Source: Tipula vernalis (taxonomy: Eukaryota; Arthropoda; Insecta; Diptera; Tipulidae). From it: 64,000 nucleotides of DNA. The translations under genes and the position numbers were made by a program. Each line of letters starts with the position of its first letter. Within the stretch, counting starts at the first letter, position 1. The notes beneath the pieces were generated by a model. The model was not told the origin of the DNA and did no database searches. It saw only the letters and a program-made list of their open reading frames with translations. Of this stretch, positions 1 to 11,830 are shown one piece after another. Where the stretch lies: positions 24,201,653 through 24,265,652 of the forward strand of contig OY282560.1 in assembly GCA_958295665.1 (NCBI GenBank). Direction: 5' to 3'.

Positions 1-529
1 TATCACGATTTTTGGCCGCACCAACAACAACTAACTTTAGCACAGACAAAAAATAAAATTTAATTCAAAGCAATTGAGATATATGGACAATGACGACTGC
101 TATTTTTTAACAAAATACATTTACCTTTTTTTCCTAAGAGACTAGAGCTAATTAAATTCCATATTTGATCTAATAATTTTTGAACATATGTATACATAAT
201 ATGTGTGAACAATAAACGCGCAACATATCTGATAATAAGATTTTGTGAACAATACTCACAATCTACACAAGAATTTTTTTATTATTTATTGGGTTCAACA
301 TCGTAATGAAAAGAATCATTGATTCTGCACATAATTGAACATTAACAAAGGGTTCTGAAAACTTGAATAAAAAGAAAACATTGGACCAAAAAAAAGGAAA
401 ATCGTTCAGTTTGGAATTTTTATTGATTATTTATTATTGCAATACAGATTGATTTAAAGCGAGAAATTGATAAAAAAAATAGTTAAAATACCTCAAAAAG
501 TCATGTTGAGTTTTAATAGAATTGACAAC
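1..529. other. AT-rich spacer, no gene seen
   Basis: Short interrupted frames only. I see no motif, repeat unit or RNA gene here. Confidence 0.5.
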
Positions 530-1260
530 CACGACGTCTGAAGTATTTTGACAAGGGGATTGAATGGGAATTGAAAAAAATAATACGACCTGAAACCGAA
601 CTACTTAAAGTAGCATATACTCAAATAATTTAGCCGTTGTTTGCTGTTAACTAAATTTAAAAGCTTCAAAATCTCTGTATTATATTTTAACAGAGTTCCA
701 ATTGCTCATGCATTGCTACAACTTAAGCAGGTTGACGAGATTTGATAAAAATAATATCTCATTGAGGATTTTGAAAATTTTACTACAACCTTAAACCAAA
801 TTACTTAAACGGTCATACTACGATAATTTAACCGTTATTTGCTGTTTAAGCTCCTTCTAAATTTAAAAGCTTTGTAGTAAACATTTTAAACTGTTTCAAC
901 TTTTCATACATTGAAATTGATTTGACAACAACAACATCTCAATTAGAATTTTGACAACATCACCATATTGTATCGGTTCAAATGAAAATTTGATTACAGT
1001 CTGATACTCAACTACTTAAAGCGTTACACTAAGATAATTTAACGGTTGTTTGCTGTTTAGCTTGTTCTAAATGTAACAGCTTAAAAAGCTTATAAACCTC
1101 TTATATATTGATTGAAATAAAAATTTGATTACAAACTGAAATCGATCTACTGAAGGGGACCATACTAGGATAATTCAACTATTGTTTACTGTTTAGCGAG
1201 TTCTAAATTTAAAAGCTCCTGAAGCTCTAAACAATTTTTTACTGTATGAACCTTATACAG
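530..1260. repeat. Degenerate tandem repeat, four copies
   Basis: Four diverged copies start near 590, 790, 1001 and 1136. Each begins with a ctgaaac/ctgatac-like word, then ctacttaaag, a gataattta block, a gttgtttgctgttta block and a ttctaaatttaaaagct block. Spacing is about 200, 211 and 135 bp, so the last interval is shortened. No reading frame is conserved between copies, so this looks like non-coding satellite-type DNA. Confidence 0.7.
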
Positions 1261-1926
1261 CACCAGTAAAACATCAAGGATTAAATAATCTCGAAAATCA
1301 CTATTAATTTAAATTTTAATAATTTGGCAACAATAACACATCGTACTTTGTTAGTTAACTAGTTATTATATTAGGAAAGAATTCTCAGGATTTGTGATGC
1401 CAAACAATATTGAATAAAATTCTTTTATCATTAAGACGATTCGGTTTGAATTCATCGAAAATGGTATATCAAGAGTACGATCGCTGTTCCGTGATGACGG
1501 GGAAAATAACCGGTGTGCAAAAACTAATTCAACATTAATATCCAATCGCAATCTTTTTCATTTTGTTTCTTGTAGATTAAATCTGATTGTAAATGATTTA
1601 AATAATGTTCGAGATATCCAAAAGACAACTGGATCTATACTAAAGAATTAATGTTTCTTTTTTTTTTTTGAGGAGGTCCCTGAAGAATAAAATTCAACGT
1701 AAACCATTTTTTTGTCAAACACGGTGGACAACCAAATATAAAAGTATTTATAAGTTGTTAAAGAAAATTTGGTTTCCATCGTAGAAGCATTATATTCCAA
1801 GAGAGAAGAAGGAAACAATGCAAACACTCAAAAGCGTTCCGTATAATTATATCGTATGGATTTCGTCCAGTAGCTACTCAAGTTTATACTTGAACAGTTC
1901 AGAGCAAAACCTTCTAAACTAAGTGA
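1261..1926. other. Spacer, no gene seen
   Basis: AT-rich sequence with a T-run near 1650-1670 and no supported gene or repeat. Confidence 0.4.
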
Positions 1927-2386
1927 TTAAAACTATTTGATAATAAGACTTTCTTCGATCTACAAGAGCACGAGGCAACATTTTATCATGCTGCTTTCTC
2001 GGGCATTACCCTGGTTCTCTCACTTCCAGCTACTCAAGAAAATCGATTGGATGGCTTGAGCATGACGAGTGTTCATCGACATTTAACCGAAGGAATAAAA
2101 GACGAATATTTGGCTAAAAATTTCAATCGGTTTTTGCGTTGGATAAGAGTGAAAGTTTCTTTTTTCGCAATAAATAAATGTAAGATTTTTTGTTAACCAA
2201 AATGCGTTTTATTTGAAATTTTGTTGTTGTGATAAATCGTTTGATCGTTTGGATTGGCAACCTCACAGTGACTATCCATGCAATCGCTTTGCTTGTAATA
2301 TGGGTACCTCTTACAATGAACTATCGATTCGTTTTGATAGCTTTAGCGAAATTTTTTCTGCATATTCCATTAACTATGCACGGTGA
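1927..2386 (+). pseudogene. Unidentified coding-like relic
   Basis: Two stretches read like old protein-coding sequence although neither has a convincing start. The first is open from 1927 to a stop at 2194-2196 (about 90 codons) with ordinary, non-low-complexity composition. The second lies in another frame from about 2200 to a stop at 2384-2386 and includes a cysteine- and aromatic-rich piece, C-N-R-F-A-C-N-M-G-T-S-Y. A coding-like scrap in a further frame lies around 2590-2690. GC content is higher than in the spacer around it. I do not recognise the family; a decayed host gene and a captured viral gene are both possible and the sequence does not decide. Confidence 0.3.
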
Positions 2387-3384
2387 ATTAGGGTTTGCTC
2401 CCCACAATGACCATGTGTTATGTGGTTTTAAATGATAGCATGAAGCCTTGGGTATCGTGAATGGACCCTATCGTTCATAAATCATTTTAAATGCCAAAGC
2501 AAATGGATTTATTGGTGCCATTATTAACACCTGCTCACATACTTCGTATTTCTTAAAAATATGTAATTGAGAAAATTTGCGTTGATGTCCATTACCAGGG
2601 TGTAATGTCCCAACTCAATGCTCACAATTCGCAACCATATAGACCCAAAACCAACGAATTGGTTTTTGATCGTACACTGTAGTTTTCTGATGTTCGTGTT
2701 TCTTAGTGATAAAATTTTAAATTATTGGACAACTTTTCTTTTTTGACAACACTGGGTAAAAGGTTTGTCCTGTGGTTGTTCACGCAAAAAATGTTTTGCG
2801 TTCCAGAAGCGGCAATACACATATAGAAGCCAACAAAATTTCTCTGGTTTGTCGATGTCTTGCGTTATTTGATTGTCTTTGATCATTAATATGATTTTGG
2901 CGTCGAAATCTTTGCTTTTTTATTTTTGAAGTGTTACTTTTTTATGGTTAAAATCAAAAAAAAAAAAAAAAAAAAAAACAAAAATTGAAAAGGAAATTCT
3001 CTGATGGCCGTGTTTATGTTACATACATTTTGATATTCGGAAAACAAATTGTTGGGGCAAATTCAAATAGCGATCAATTCGCAAGGTTTATATGATTGGA
3101 ATGCGTATTCCCAAGATTGATGTACGGGAAATATTGTACAGGAATTTTTCGTTACCTTGATTGTTGCACCTTTATAACTTGCTTTATTTAATTTAATAAT
3201 TCACTACTTATTATAAACAAGTACAAATTATATTTTGAATTTATAGTATATAAATATATGGCTAACTCTATACAATGCAAGATCGATAATGATTTGTTGT
3301 ACAAAAAACTATTGCAAGAAAATTTTAATGAACGAGCGATGACATGACGAAATTCGAAGAATTATTTTCGACGTTTTTGTAATA
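2387..3384. other. Spacer with a poly(A) run
   Basis: No complete gene. A pure A-run of about 23 bases lies at 2956-2978; it could be the tail of an old retroposed copy, but no body is recognisable upstream. Confidence 0.4.
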
Positions 3385-3761
3385 AAGTTCAAAACCAGGT
3401 AGCGCGTCGATCATAATTTTTCGTTACATATTTTCGTTATTTGAGAAAAAGTACACTAGAATTCGTCTACAAGTTTGACGTTTTGACGTCTTGATATATG
3501 TGGACAAAATATTAATATTTTGATAGAAAGTTTTTAAAGTTAAGTATTTAGTTTTATAAATTACATTATAAAGAATTATTAATAATTAATTTGCATTTCA
3601 GGGAGGGATAATACTTTATATAATGCTAATGGGTAACTATAAATTAATTATAATAATTACATTTGTGTTTCTTTTTAATTTTAGGTTAACAAAAAAAATT
3701 ATTAATGTTTTCAGGAAGAGATTTTATGTTGGTGAGTATTTTTCAGGTATGTGCTCCAACA
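3385..3761 (-). repeat. BEL-1 3' LTR
   Basis: In element orientation it starts TGTTGGAGCACATACC right after the purine tract. It matches 7972-8348 base for base in length. The last part of the shared sequence is the same DNA that encodes the start of the Gag remnant in the other copy, which is unusual for an LTR end. Confidence 0.88.
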
Positions 3762-3774
3762 TTCCGCCGCCCTT
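3762..3774 (-). other. BEL-1 polypurine tract
   Basis: Minus-strand AAGGGCGGCGGAA lies immediately before the TGTTGG start of the 3' LTR, the expected place for the plus-strand primer. Confidence 0.7.
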
Positions 3775-3786
3775 GAACCGCAGGGT

Positions 3787-6012
3787 TCAATATTCAGCTT
3801 GTGGTTGTGGATTGATGAATCGGTGTGATAATCCGCGATGACGGGGGTACGATATGCACATTGGAGTTATTTTCTTTTGATGTGGGCAATATATGTACAT
3901 ACATAATTTGTGGATGGGACGTATTAATTCTCCCGATTTTGTTTTTAGCGTGCCGACTCGTGTTAATCCATCAGTTCCAGTTTGGATTTTAATTACATTT
4001 CCCAGGGGCCACTGACTGACGGGTGAATTATTGTCCTTTATTATGGCTACGTCATTTATATTTATTGGGAGTTGTTGCTCTCTCCATTTGGGTCTTGGCT
4101 GCAATGAGGTGAAGTATTCAATATACCATCGTCGCCAGAAATGTTGAGTCAGTTGCTGCACCATTTGTCATCTGGATAAATGACTTGGGTTCAAGTGTGT
4201 TATGTCAGCTTCGGGAATTTTTGTGGCTGCATGTCCTATCAAGAAGTGAGACGGCGTGAGGACATCGATATCTGTGGAGTTTGTGGAGCATAACGGCCTC
4301 GAATTTAAAATGCTCTCGACCTCAGCGGGTAAAGTGACCATTTCTTCTTGGGTTAGTATGGTGTTGCCAATTACGCGCCGCAGATGATACTTTGCTGCTT
4401 TTACACCTGCCTCCCAGATGCCGCCAAAGTGCGGTGTACTAGGGGGAATGAACTGCCACGATATGAATTTACTGGAAAGATAACCTGAGATAAGTTTTGA
4501 ATTTTTGACAATTTTGTTGAATTCCTCCCTTAGCTTATGATCAGCTCCGATGAAGTTCGTGCCATTGTCACTTAACACCTCTTGACAAACACCTCTTCTG
4601 GACACAAATCTTTTTAGTGCTCCTAAGAAAGCGTCGCTGGACAAGTCTCCAACTAATTCCAGGTGGATAGCCTTAGTACTTAGGCAGATAAAGAGGCATA
4701 TATATAATTTGAATGCCTTTTGTCCTCGCCCTTTTCGCATATGAATTAGAATTGGACCTGCGTAGTCGACCCCAATTCTTAGAAATGGTCGAATCAATTC
4801 CACTCGGCAGCTTGACAGATTTCCCATCAACTGGTTTGCTGTTTGTGCTTTAAACCTTACACAAATGACACACCGGTTAATTACTTGCCGGACTACGTTG
4901 CGACACCCTGGTATCCAATAATCTTGCCTGGAGATGGCTAATGTCAATAGCGGTCCAGCATGCTTGTTGTCCATGTGAATTGAATAAATTATCAACCGAC
5001 TAAGTTGGGACTTGGGGTGTAGAATTATTGGGTGCTTAGTAGAGAATGATACATTGGCATTCTCTAGCCGACCACCGATGCGAATGAGCCCAGTTTTGTC
5101 CATGAAGGGGTTCAGTGATTTTATGTTGCTTGTCTTTTGGATTTCCTGGCTAGTGCGCAGTTGTCGCACTTCCTCTCGATAAAATTTCATTTGTTCGTGC
5201 TCACACAATTTAAACAAGGCACTAAACAGCTCTTCTCGGGTGAGGCGGCCCACTACCGGTTTCCTTCTGGTTTTCATAATTGTGATGAATCTTAATACGT
5301 ATGCTAAGACCGTTTTGAGTTTAGTTACCGTTGAATATTTTGATATCAACTGCTCGTACCATTGTGATTGCGCATCGATTTCGATCGTACTAGTAAATGT
5401 GAAGGCCGTCTTATTTTCCTCTTCGTTGAAACCGTAGTTATTTTGTTGTGAAGGCCAATGGTCGTTGGATTGATGTAGCCAAGTAGGTCCAAACCACCAA
5501 AGGCGATATTCATTGAGTTCCTGCGGTAATAAACCCCTGGATGCACAATCTGCCGGATTATGGGCTGAGGGAACGTGATACCAATTTTTTCGCGTAAGTG
5601 TGGATAAAATTTCGGAGGTTCGGTTACCCACGAATGTGCTCCATTGTTTCGGATGGCTGGACAGCCAGTCTAACACAATTCGCGAGTCTGTCCATGCGTA
5701 GACTCGTCCTATTTTCATTGTTGTTTCACTTCGCACTAAACTGATTAAATTCGTTAGGATTACAGCAGCACACAGCTCAAGTCTAGGGAGGCTCACTTGT
5801 CGAATTGGAGTTACTTTGGTTTTGGCGGTAATTAGATGAACATAAATCTTTCCTTCAATTGTTGTTACCCTTTGATATACTACTGCACCGTATGCGTTCT
5901 GGCTTGCGTCGGAGAGGCCATGTAACTCGATAGTATCCTTCTGGTTGACTTGCACGAAACGAGGTATGGAAATTAGATTGACATTTCCAATCGACTTCGG
6001 ATATGTTGCCAT
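3787..6012 (-). pseudogene. pol: BEL-1 RNase H, integrase and C-terminal domain
   Basis: The C-terminal half of the BEL/Pao polyprotein, which removes template RNA and inserts the cDNA. The frame opens in RNase H (H-G-L-S-D-A-S-Q-N-A-Y; later A-W-T-D-S-R-I-V-L-D-W-L). An integrase zinc-binding region of His-His-Cys-Cys type follows, then a catalytic core with D in G-V-D-Y-A-G-P, D in S-D-N-G-T-N-F and E in G-I-W-E-A-G. The C-terminal DUF5641-type region contains L-T-P-S-H-F-L-I-G. A TGA at 4170-4168 interrupts the frame where relatives have tryptophan, and the frame resumes directly after it. It joins the upstream RT frame by a frameshift near 5990. Confidence 0.9.
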
Positions 6013-6998
6013 TGGCTGGACGCATCTTGTGGAAGAGGATCATCCCAACCTAGATTGATCGCACAAAGTTTCTGTACAAATATTTTGATTACAATAATGA
6101 TGGGAGCCAACCAGCCAAGCGGATCGAAAAACCGACTAGCTTCGGATACGACTATACGTTTTGTAAACGAGGTGTTGCTGTCTAAGTTTGAGCTGAATAT
6201 AAATTGATCCGTCACTGGATTCCAATTATTGCCCAATACCTTAATGGATGGTGGATCATCTGGATGGCTGCCGCTTATGGATTTCAAGTTGACATTGAGA
6301 TTATTATTGTCATTGGGACAAATAGTGACGGAATTTGACATTCATTTGCGGAGGTTGAATCCATGCTTTGATATTAAGCCGCTGATATTTTCCTTTGTTT
6401 GCATAAGCTCGAATTCAGTTTCGGCCCCAGTCATTAAGTCATCAACGTAAATGTCATAACGAATGGCGTTGGCTGCACGAGGGTAAAGGTCTTCGTTGTC
6501 ATCAGCAATTTTTTTTAATACCCTTGTAGCGAGGAATGATGAAGATGCTAACCCGTAAGTGACGGTGGTAAGACGGAAATGTCGAATGGGCTCGGACGAA
6601 TGATCGCGCCATACAATCCTTTGATAGTTAGTATCACTGTCGGCCATCTTGATTTGCCGATACATTTTCTCGGCGTCAGCAGTTAAAACAAGTTTATGTT
6701 CCCGGAATCTGAGAATAATCGAGTATAATGTACGTTGTACGTTTTGGCCAATTGCTAAACAATTGTTCAGTGAAATTTCAGTAGTTGTATTGGCGGATCC
6801 GTCAAAGACGACCCTTAATTTTGATGTTGTACTGGATTGCTTTAATACGCCGTGATGCGGTAGGTAGTGGCCAATATTCATTGTTTCAGGTTGCTGAATT
6901 TCTTCCATGTGATGAAGGTCTTGATACTCATGCTTGAAATCTCGGTATAAGGCGTGAAATTCGGGTTCTCGGATAAAGCGGCGTTCCATAGCCCTCAT
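5973..6998 (-). pseudogene. pol: BEL-1 reverse transcriptase
   Basis: Reverse transcriptase of the Pao type (Peptidase_A17-associated region of Pfam). Visible landmarks in order are L-P-H-H-G-V-L, L-R-V-V-F-D-G-S-A, the D-A-E-K-M-Y-R-Q-I block and the catalytic Y-V-D-D-L near 6440. A TGA at 6344-6342 interrupts the frame at a position that is normally tryptophan, after F-N-L-R-K; the same frame continues to 5973. The catalytic aspartates are intact, so the lesions look recent. It connects to the protease frame through a frameshift near 7050. Confidence 0.9.
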
Positions 6999-7008
6999 TC
7001 GTTGGATA

Positions 7009-8001
7009 TCAGTGTGCAGCGATTTTCCAAGATTGTCTGGTGACTTTTTGAAGGGTAGTTTTACTGTCTACATTTACGTTGGCGTTGAAATGGTTCTCAC
7101 AGAGTGACTCCTCTGAAGATTCGATTGGTTTATTAGATATTGAGATAGATTCTTGTTCCCAGAATCTGCTCAAGGTTTGATCAAGATCTACATCACTTTG
7201 GGCTGCGAACATTGATACCAATTTTTCTGCTGCCCTATTTTCATAGCTTCCGGACATAATCCAACCTAATACTGTTTTTTGGGCGATTAATCCACTTTGG
7301 TTTATTTTGATTTTGGCAGGTTCCAACAAGTTGAAGAAGTAATCCGCACCGATCAAGACATCTATACGTCTTGATTTGTGAAATTGTGGGTCAGCCAATT
7401 GTATATCGGGCCAGGAATTAAGTGAAATGCCCTCGATTGATTGATGGGGAAGATTTGTGGTAATTTTCGATATAATTAGTGCTTCCATTGACACTTCTGG
7501 ATAGCAGTTTACTCGTACAATAAAGGAGGCTTTTCCTTTTGTAAACCCAGCGCTGGAACTTCCCAATTCTGTTATAGATAATCTTGCGTTTGTTCTTTTC
7601 AGACCCAGTCGCTGTACGCAGGCATCCGTGATGAAGCTGGCTTGAGAGCCCGAGTCTAGTAGCGCACGGCAGACGGATATGCGTCCAGTTGAATCCAGAA
7701 TGTTTATAAGGGCTGTTGGTAATATCGTATGCCTTATATTCATTTGTGAGCAATATGATGTAGTTGATTGGGGAGAGGCGGCTGCCTCACTGACTTCTGG
7801 TTTTGTATCAGCCGGCACGTGAAGTAAGGTGTGGTGCTTCTTTTTACAATGCTGGCAGCGATACTTCGAAAGGCATTTTTCAACTCGATGACGTCGACTT
7901 AGGCAATTGAAGCATCTGTTTTGCTCCTTTGCCCAACACCTGCGTTGTTCAGTTTCCATCTGATTCAGTTGAAGTTCAAAACCAGGTAGAGCGTCGATCA
8001 T
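7009..8001 (-). pseudogene. BEL-1 Gag C-terminus and protease
   Basis: Residues 25-60 hold a cysteine-histidine knuckle region (C-F-N-C, then C-Q-H-C and H-H-T-L-L-H) that binds genomic RNA in Gag. An aspartic protease of the DUF1758 type follows, with L-L-D-S-G-S-Q at about residue 117. The usual N-terminal DUF1759 part of BEL Gag, several hundred residues, is missing: the frame begins inside the LTR-identical repeat. The end of the frame is out of phase with the RT frame because of a small indel near 7050. Confidence 0.87.
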
Positions 8002-8348
8002 AATTTTTCGTTACATATTTTCGTTATTTGAGAAAAAGTACACTAGAATTCGTCTACAAGTTTGACGTTTTGACGTCTTGATATATGTGGACAAAATATT
8101 AATATTTTGATAGAAAGTTTTTAAAGTTAAGTATTTAGTTTCATAAATTACATTATAAAGAATTATTAATAATTAATTTGCATTTCAGGGAGGGATAATA
8201 CTTTATATAATGCTAATGGGTAACTATAAATTAATTATAATAATTACATTTGTGTTTCTTTTTAATTTTAGGTTAACAAAAAAAATTATTAATGTTTTCA
8301 GGAAGAGATTTTATGTTGGTGAGTATTTTTCAGGTATGTGCTCCAACA
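7972..8348 (-). repeat. BEL-1 5' LTR
   Basis: Direct copy of 3385-3761 with two substitutions. Its element-3' end runs straight into the Gag remnant with no primer-binding site or leader between. Gag codons for about ten residues (8001-7972) lie inside the repeat. Confidence 0.85.
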
Positions 8349-8424
8349 CAAATCGTGTAACGAAAACAAATCAACACACTTGCTATGTAAGCAATACAAT
8401 AATAACATTACGAACATTAAAATG

Positions 8425-9290
8425 AAAAAAACGTTCACATGACTAAATTTGGTAATTTTTAATTGGTTAGTGTCAACGAAACTTTTACGACATTCATTGG
8501 GTCATAAATAACAAAATTAAAATGAAAAAAATGCTCACTATCAAATTTGGTAGCTTTTTATTGGTTGGTGTAATCAATATTATTAGGACGCCATTTTACA
8601 TTATAATATTTTGTATACCAATAGTAGTCATCATTCTATAAGGCGGGATTTAAAAAGTTGGAAACGGATTTTTGCTTGGTATTGTTACATATTCAGGAAT
8701 AAACCAAATTCATCGGGTGAAAAACACCAAAATCTAATTGAAAAAAAAAATCCACACGACTACAATTGGTAGTTTTTAATTGGTTGGTGTCACCGAAATT
8801 GTTACGACGCAATTTTGCAAAATAATATGTAACATACCAATAGGAATCATAATTTTTTAAGGCGGGATTTAAAATTTGAAAACGGCACTTTTTTGTTGTT
8901 ATTTTTTGTTGGGGTTACGTGTACGAGAATAAACGACATATCATTGGGTCAAAAAAAAAAAACAAATTAAAATGAAAAAAAAAAAATTCACACGGCTACA
9001 ATTTATATAGCTTTTAATTGGTTGTTGTCACCGAAATTATTACGACGCCATTTTGCATTCTAATATTATACATACTAATCATCAATTTTCAAGGCAGGAT
9101 TTAAAAAGTTTAAAACGGAAATTTTTTTTGTTATTGTTACGTATTCCGGAATAAACGACATTCATTGGGTCATAACTAACAAAATTAAAATGATAAAAAT
9201 GCTTACCATCACATTTGGTAGCTTTTAATTGGTTAGTGTAACCAATATTATTACGACGCCATTTTCCATTATAATAATTTACATACCACG
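8425..9290. repeat. Degenerate tandem repeat, about 0.22-kb unit
   Basis: Five copies of a unit with tagcttttaattggttggtg, then a ttacgacgccattttgca block, an aaggcgggatttaaaa block and an aataaacgacattcattggg block. The first block recurs at about 8452, 8551, 8770, 9008 and 9219, so four intervals are roughly 99, 219, 238 and 211 bp. Copies are diverged and AT-rich. The array starts less than 100 bp from the BEL-1 end and may be the target it entered. Confidence 0.75.
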
Positions 9291-9955
9291 GATTACATAA
9301 ACGGATTTTTGCTTGTTAACCACATTCATCGGGTGAAAAAAACCAAAATCTAAATTTGATTGACTGATTGATTGATTTAAAATGTACGATCAAGCATTAC
9401 GCAAGTCTCCCGTATTATAAATGCGAATACCACACCACTATACCCATGTTACAACACGACACCATTCTTCATGAAGCCAAACCCCGTAAAGAAAGGCGCC
9501 ACATCGATAACCACATACATAAGTCTAATAGTGTGATATGCGCCCCTGGCCAGGCAGCCGTCGTACACCCTTTTTACATGTAACAACATGGGATAGGATT
9601 ATTAGTAGGAACAGACTCGACCCGGTTACAGACACCAAGCGATCGATAGTTAGTGTTTCTTTTTTATGACAAGCACAATGAGAACACAATTTCCTGGTGC
9701 CGCAAGTTCTTCTTTCTGAAAAGCTGAAAACAACTATTATTATTCCCTCCACCATTTTATCCATCGGCGGTTGTGAGGCGGGCGAGATTTCGTTCCATCA
9801 TTATGTTCCCATGCGGTCACCCAAATTTGTACTAACTGTAGCTATAGTGTTGCTTGACGTTGTTGTTGAAATATACATTTTTGGGCTACTATTAAAGATT
9901 TTAAATTATTTAAATACGATCCTTCGCAACAAGCAATACCATAATTGATTTTTGA
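9291..9955. other. No gene recognised
   Basis: A locally GC-richer stretch near 9380-9830 with only short frames on both strands. Nothing matches a family I know. Confidence 0.4.
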
Positions 9956-11830
9956 CTAAGTTAAAGAATAATGTAAAGACTTCATAATATATTTGAGGCA
10001 AAGTGACCTTAATATGTAAAATTTTCTAATACTCGCATACATTTGTTGCTTTAAGCTTTTAACGTGTTCTACAAATTTCAAACGATCTTCTAGAGTAACA
10101 CCTAGACATTTGAAGCTTACTACCCTATCAATTTTAATGCACTTATCAGTACATAAATTATTATCACAATTTGCAAAATGACACATAATAAGATCATTAT
10201 TAGAATCTAATTTGGGGTGAGAACAGAATAATTGGGACTCAGGATTATATGCAAATTAAACCATTTTCCCGGAGTATTTAAATCATTTACCAAGAACTCT
10301 TGTACATCTTGGAAATAAAGAGAAGTAAATGACAGAGCTGTGTTATCTGCGAATGATACTGGCTACCCTTTGAAATACATGATAAGCAGAGATTTAACAT
10401 AAATGAAAAACAAAATAGGTCCAAGCATCGACCCTGTGGTACAAAATTTTAAAACTTCGAAATAACCACTATAAATCTCCTTGATTTTAATCCGTTGCAT
10501 TCTGGCATCCAAGTACGATTTAAACCATTCCAGTTTCATACCTCTACATATTCAGCATGATATAACTTACTAAGCAACATTTTATGGTCAACAGTATCGA
10601 AAGCCTTACTAATGTCTATGAACAGCGCTTCACATTTTTTATTATTATTCATGCCATCGTAAATATTTTACAACAATTTGAGAATCGCGTATTCTGTGTT
10701 TAAGAATGCTGTGAACCGAATTGAATCTTATTAAAAAGTTGGCTCTCTTGCAAGAACATGACCATTCTAAAAATCTTTGAAAAAACTGATAACAACGAAA
10801 TAGGACGAAAATTTAACATTCTTGTGGTTTCCTTGCCTTTGAATGATGGAATACAGGATAACCGGATTTTTAAGTTTAATTGGGAAGGTCGCGGTACCAA
10901 TACTAAAATTAAAAATAAAAGTGAGTGGATCAATAATATTAAAGCAAATCTTTTTAATCATTCTATTACTGAAACCATCATCATCAGATTTTTTTGAACT
11001 GCTAATAATCTTAAACAATTAAGAAGAAACAACCGGTACAACCAATTTTCAAATTCAATTAAAGGGTTAGCTTCAATATTATCCCGTTTAATTTAACTGA
11101 AACAGTGGTAAAAAACTGTTTAAAAATGTTAGCTATTTTCGAGTCATTCGCTCATTGTTGTATTCGCAACTTCGCTGACAGTTTTTCAAAATACTGCTTC
11201 TTAGATTGCTTAATGCTTGCAACAACAATATTTTTTTGTTTTAGAAAGAGCTTTTCCAATTTTACATTGCCTGGATGACGCTTATGCTTTCTATAAAGTT
11301 TATTTTTATAAGCTTTCGCTTTGCAAAAACCAATATCAAGTAGCAAACCCAACTTTAAAGTTTAACCGGCTACGACTTTAGATTACAAGATATTTCACAA
11401 GGCGTAACATGGTTAATTAAAATTGATAAATAGATATCAAAAGCTTTATTTACATTAGCTGATGTGTAAACTTTGTCCAGTGATTCATATCTTAATAAAT
11501 TATTTAGTTTATCATAATTTATTTCTGTAAGCGATTTCGACTAATTATGTTGGCAATTATTTGAAACGGTTAAATTTTTAAACTCAAGCAAACAGTTGAG
11601 TGATCAATGGCTGCGAAATCCTTAACAAAAACACTAGCTGAAAAATTAAAATTTATTTTATTTCTAGCAAAAGGGGTAGGTCTATGGCTTCGAAGCCATT
11701 AAAAGGAAGCAATTTACATTAAAGTCACCCAGAATAAAAATGTTTTTTTCAGTCGTTTCCGAAAATATTTATTTCCGTTTCGAAACATAACCGACCTAAT
11801 CCCTATTTTCAGAAGTTATTCAAGTTTACT
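9956..11830 (-). mobile_element. Decayed CR1/jockey-type LINE
   Basis: Minus-strand pieces of a non-LTR retrotransposon ORF2. An endonuclease fragment with I-L-G-D-F-N-V-N lies near 11750-11700 and its D-H-S-T-V-C-L end near 11610. RT blocks follow: F-R-P-I-S-L-L-S-V-F-S-K-I-F and Q-F-G-S-Q near 10830-10700, then the thumb region F-K-C-L-G-V-T-L near 10110. Many stops and frameshifts separate them. The thumb resembles that of the better-preserved LINE at 41.9-47.4 kb, so both may belong to one clade. Boundaries are approximate. Confidence 0.75.

Larger units (their letters stand above)
3385..8348 (-). mobile_element. BEL-1: BEL/Pao LTR retrotransposon
   Basis: A 5-kb BEL/Pao element read on the minus strand, bounded by 377-bp direct repeats that differ at only two positions I can find, so the insertion is recent. 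Between them lie, in order, a Gag zinc-knuckle region, aspartic protease, reverse transcriptase, RNase H, integrase and the C-terminal DUF5641-type region. A purine tract abuts the 3' LTR. Most of Gag and the leader with the primer-binding site are absent. The pol frame carries two frameshifts and two in-frame TGA codons, so this copy could not move on its own. I see no clear target-site duplication. Confidence 0.93.

Noticed and set aside
3623..3841. Twin 70-codon frames in the two BEL-1 LTR copies (also 8210-8425)
   Set aside because: They lie in LTR sequence on the strand opposite to the element and diverge at the LTR border; no coding evidence.
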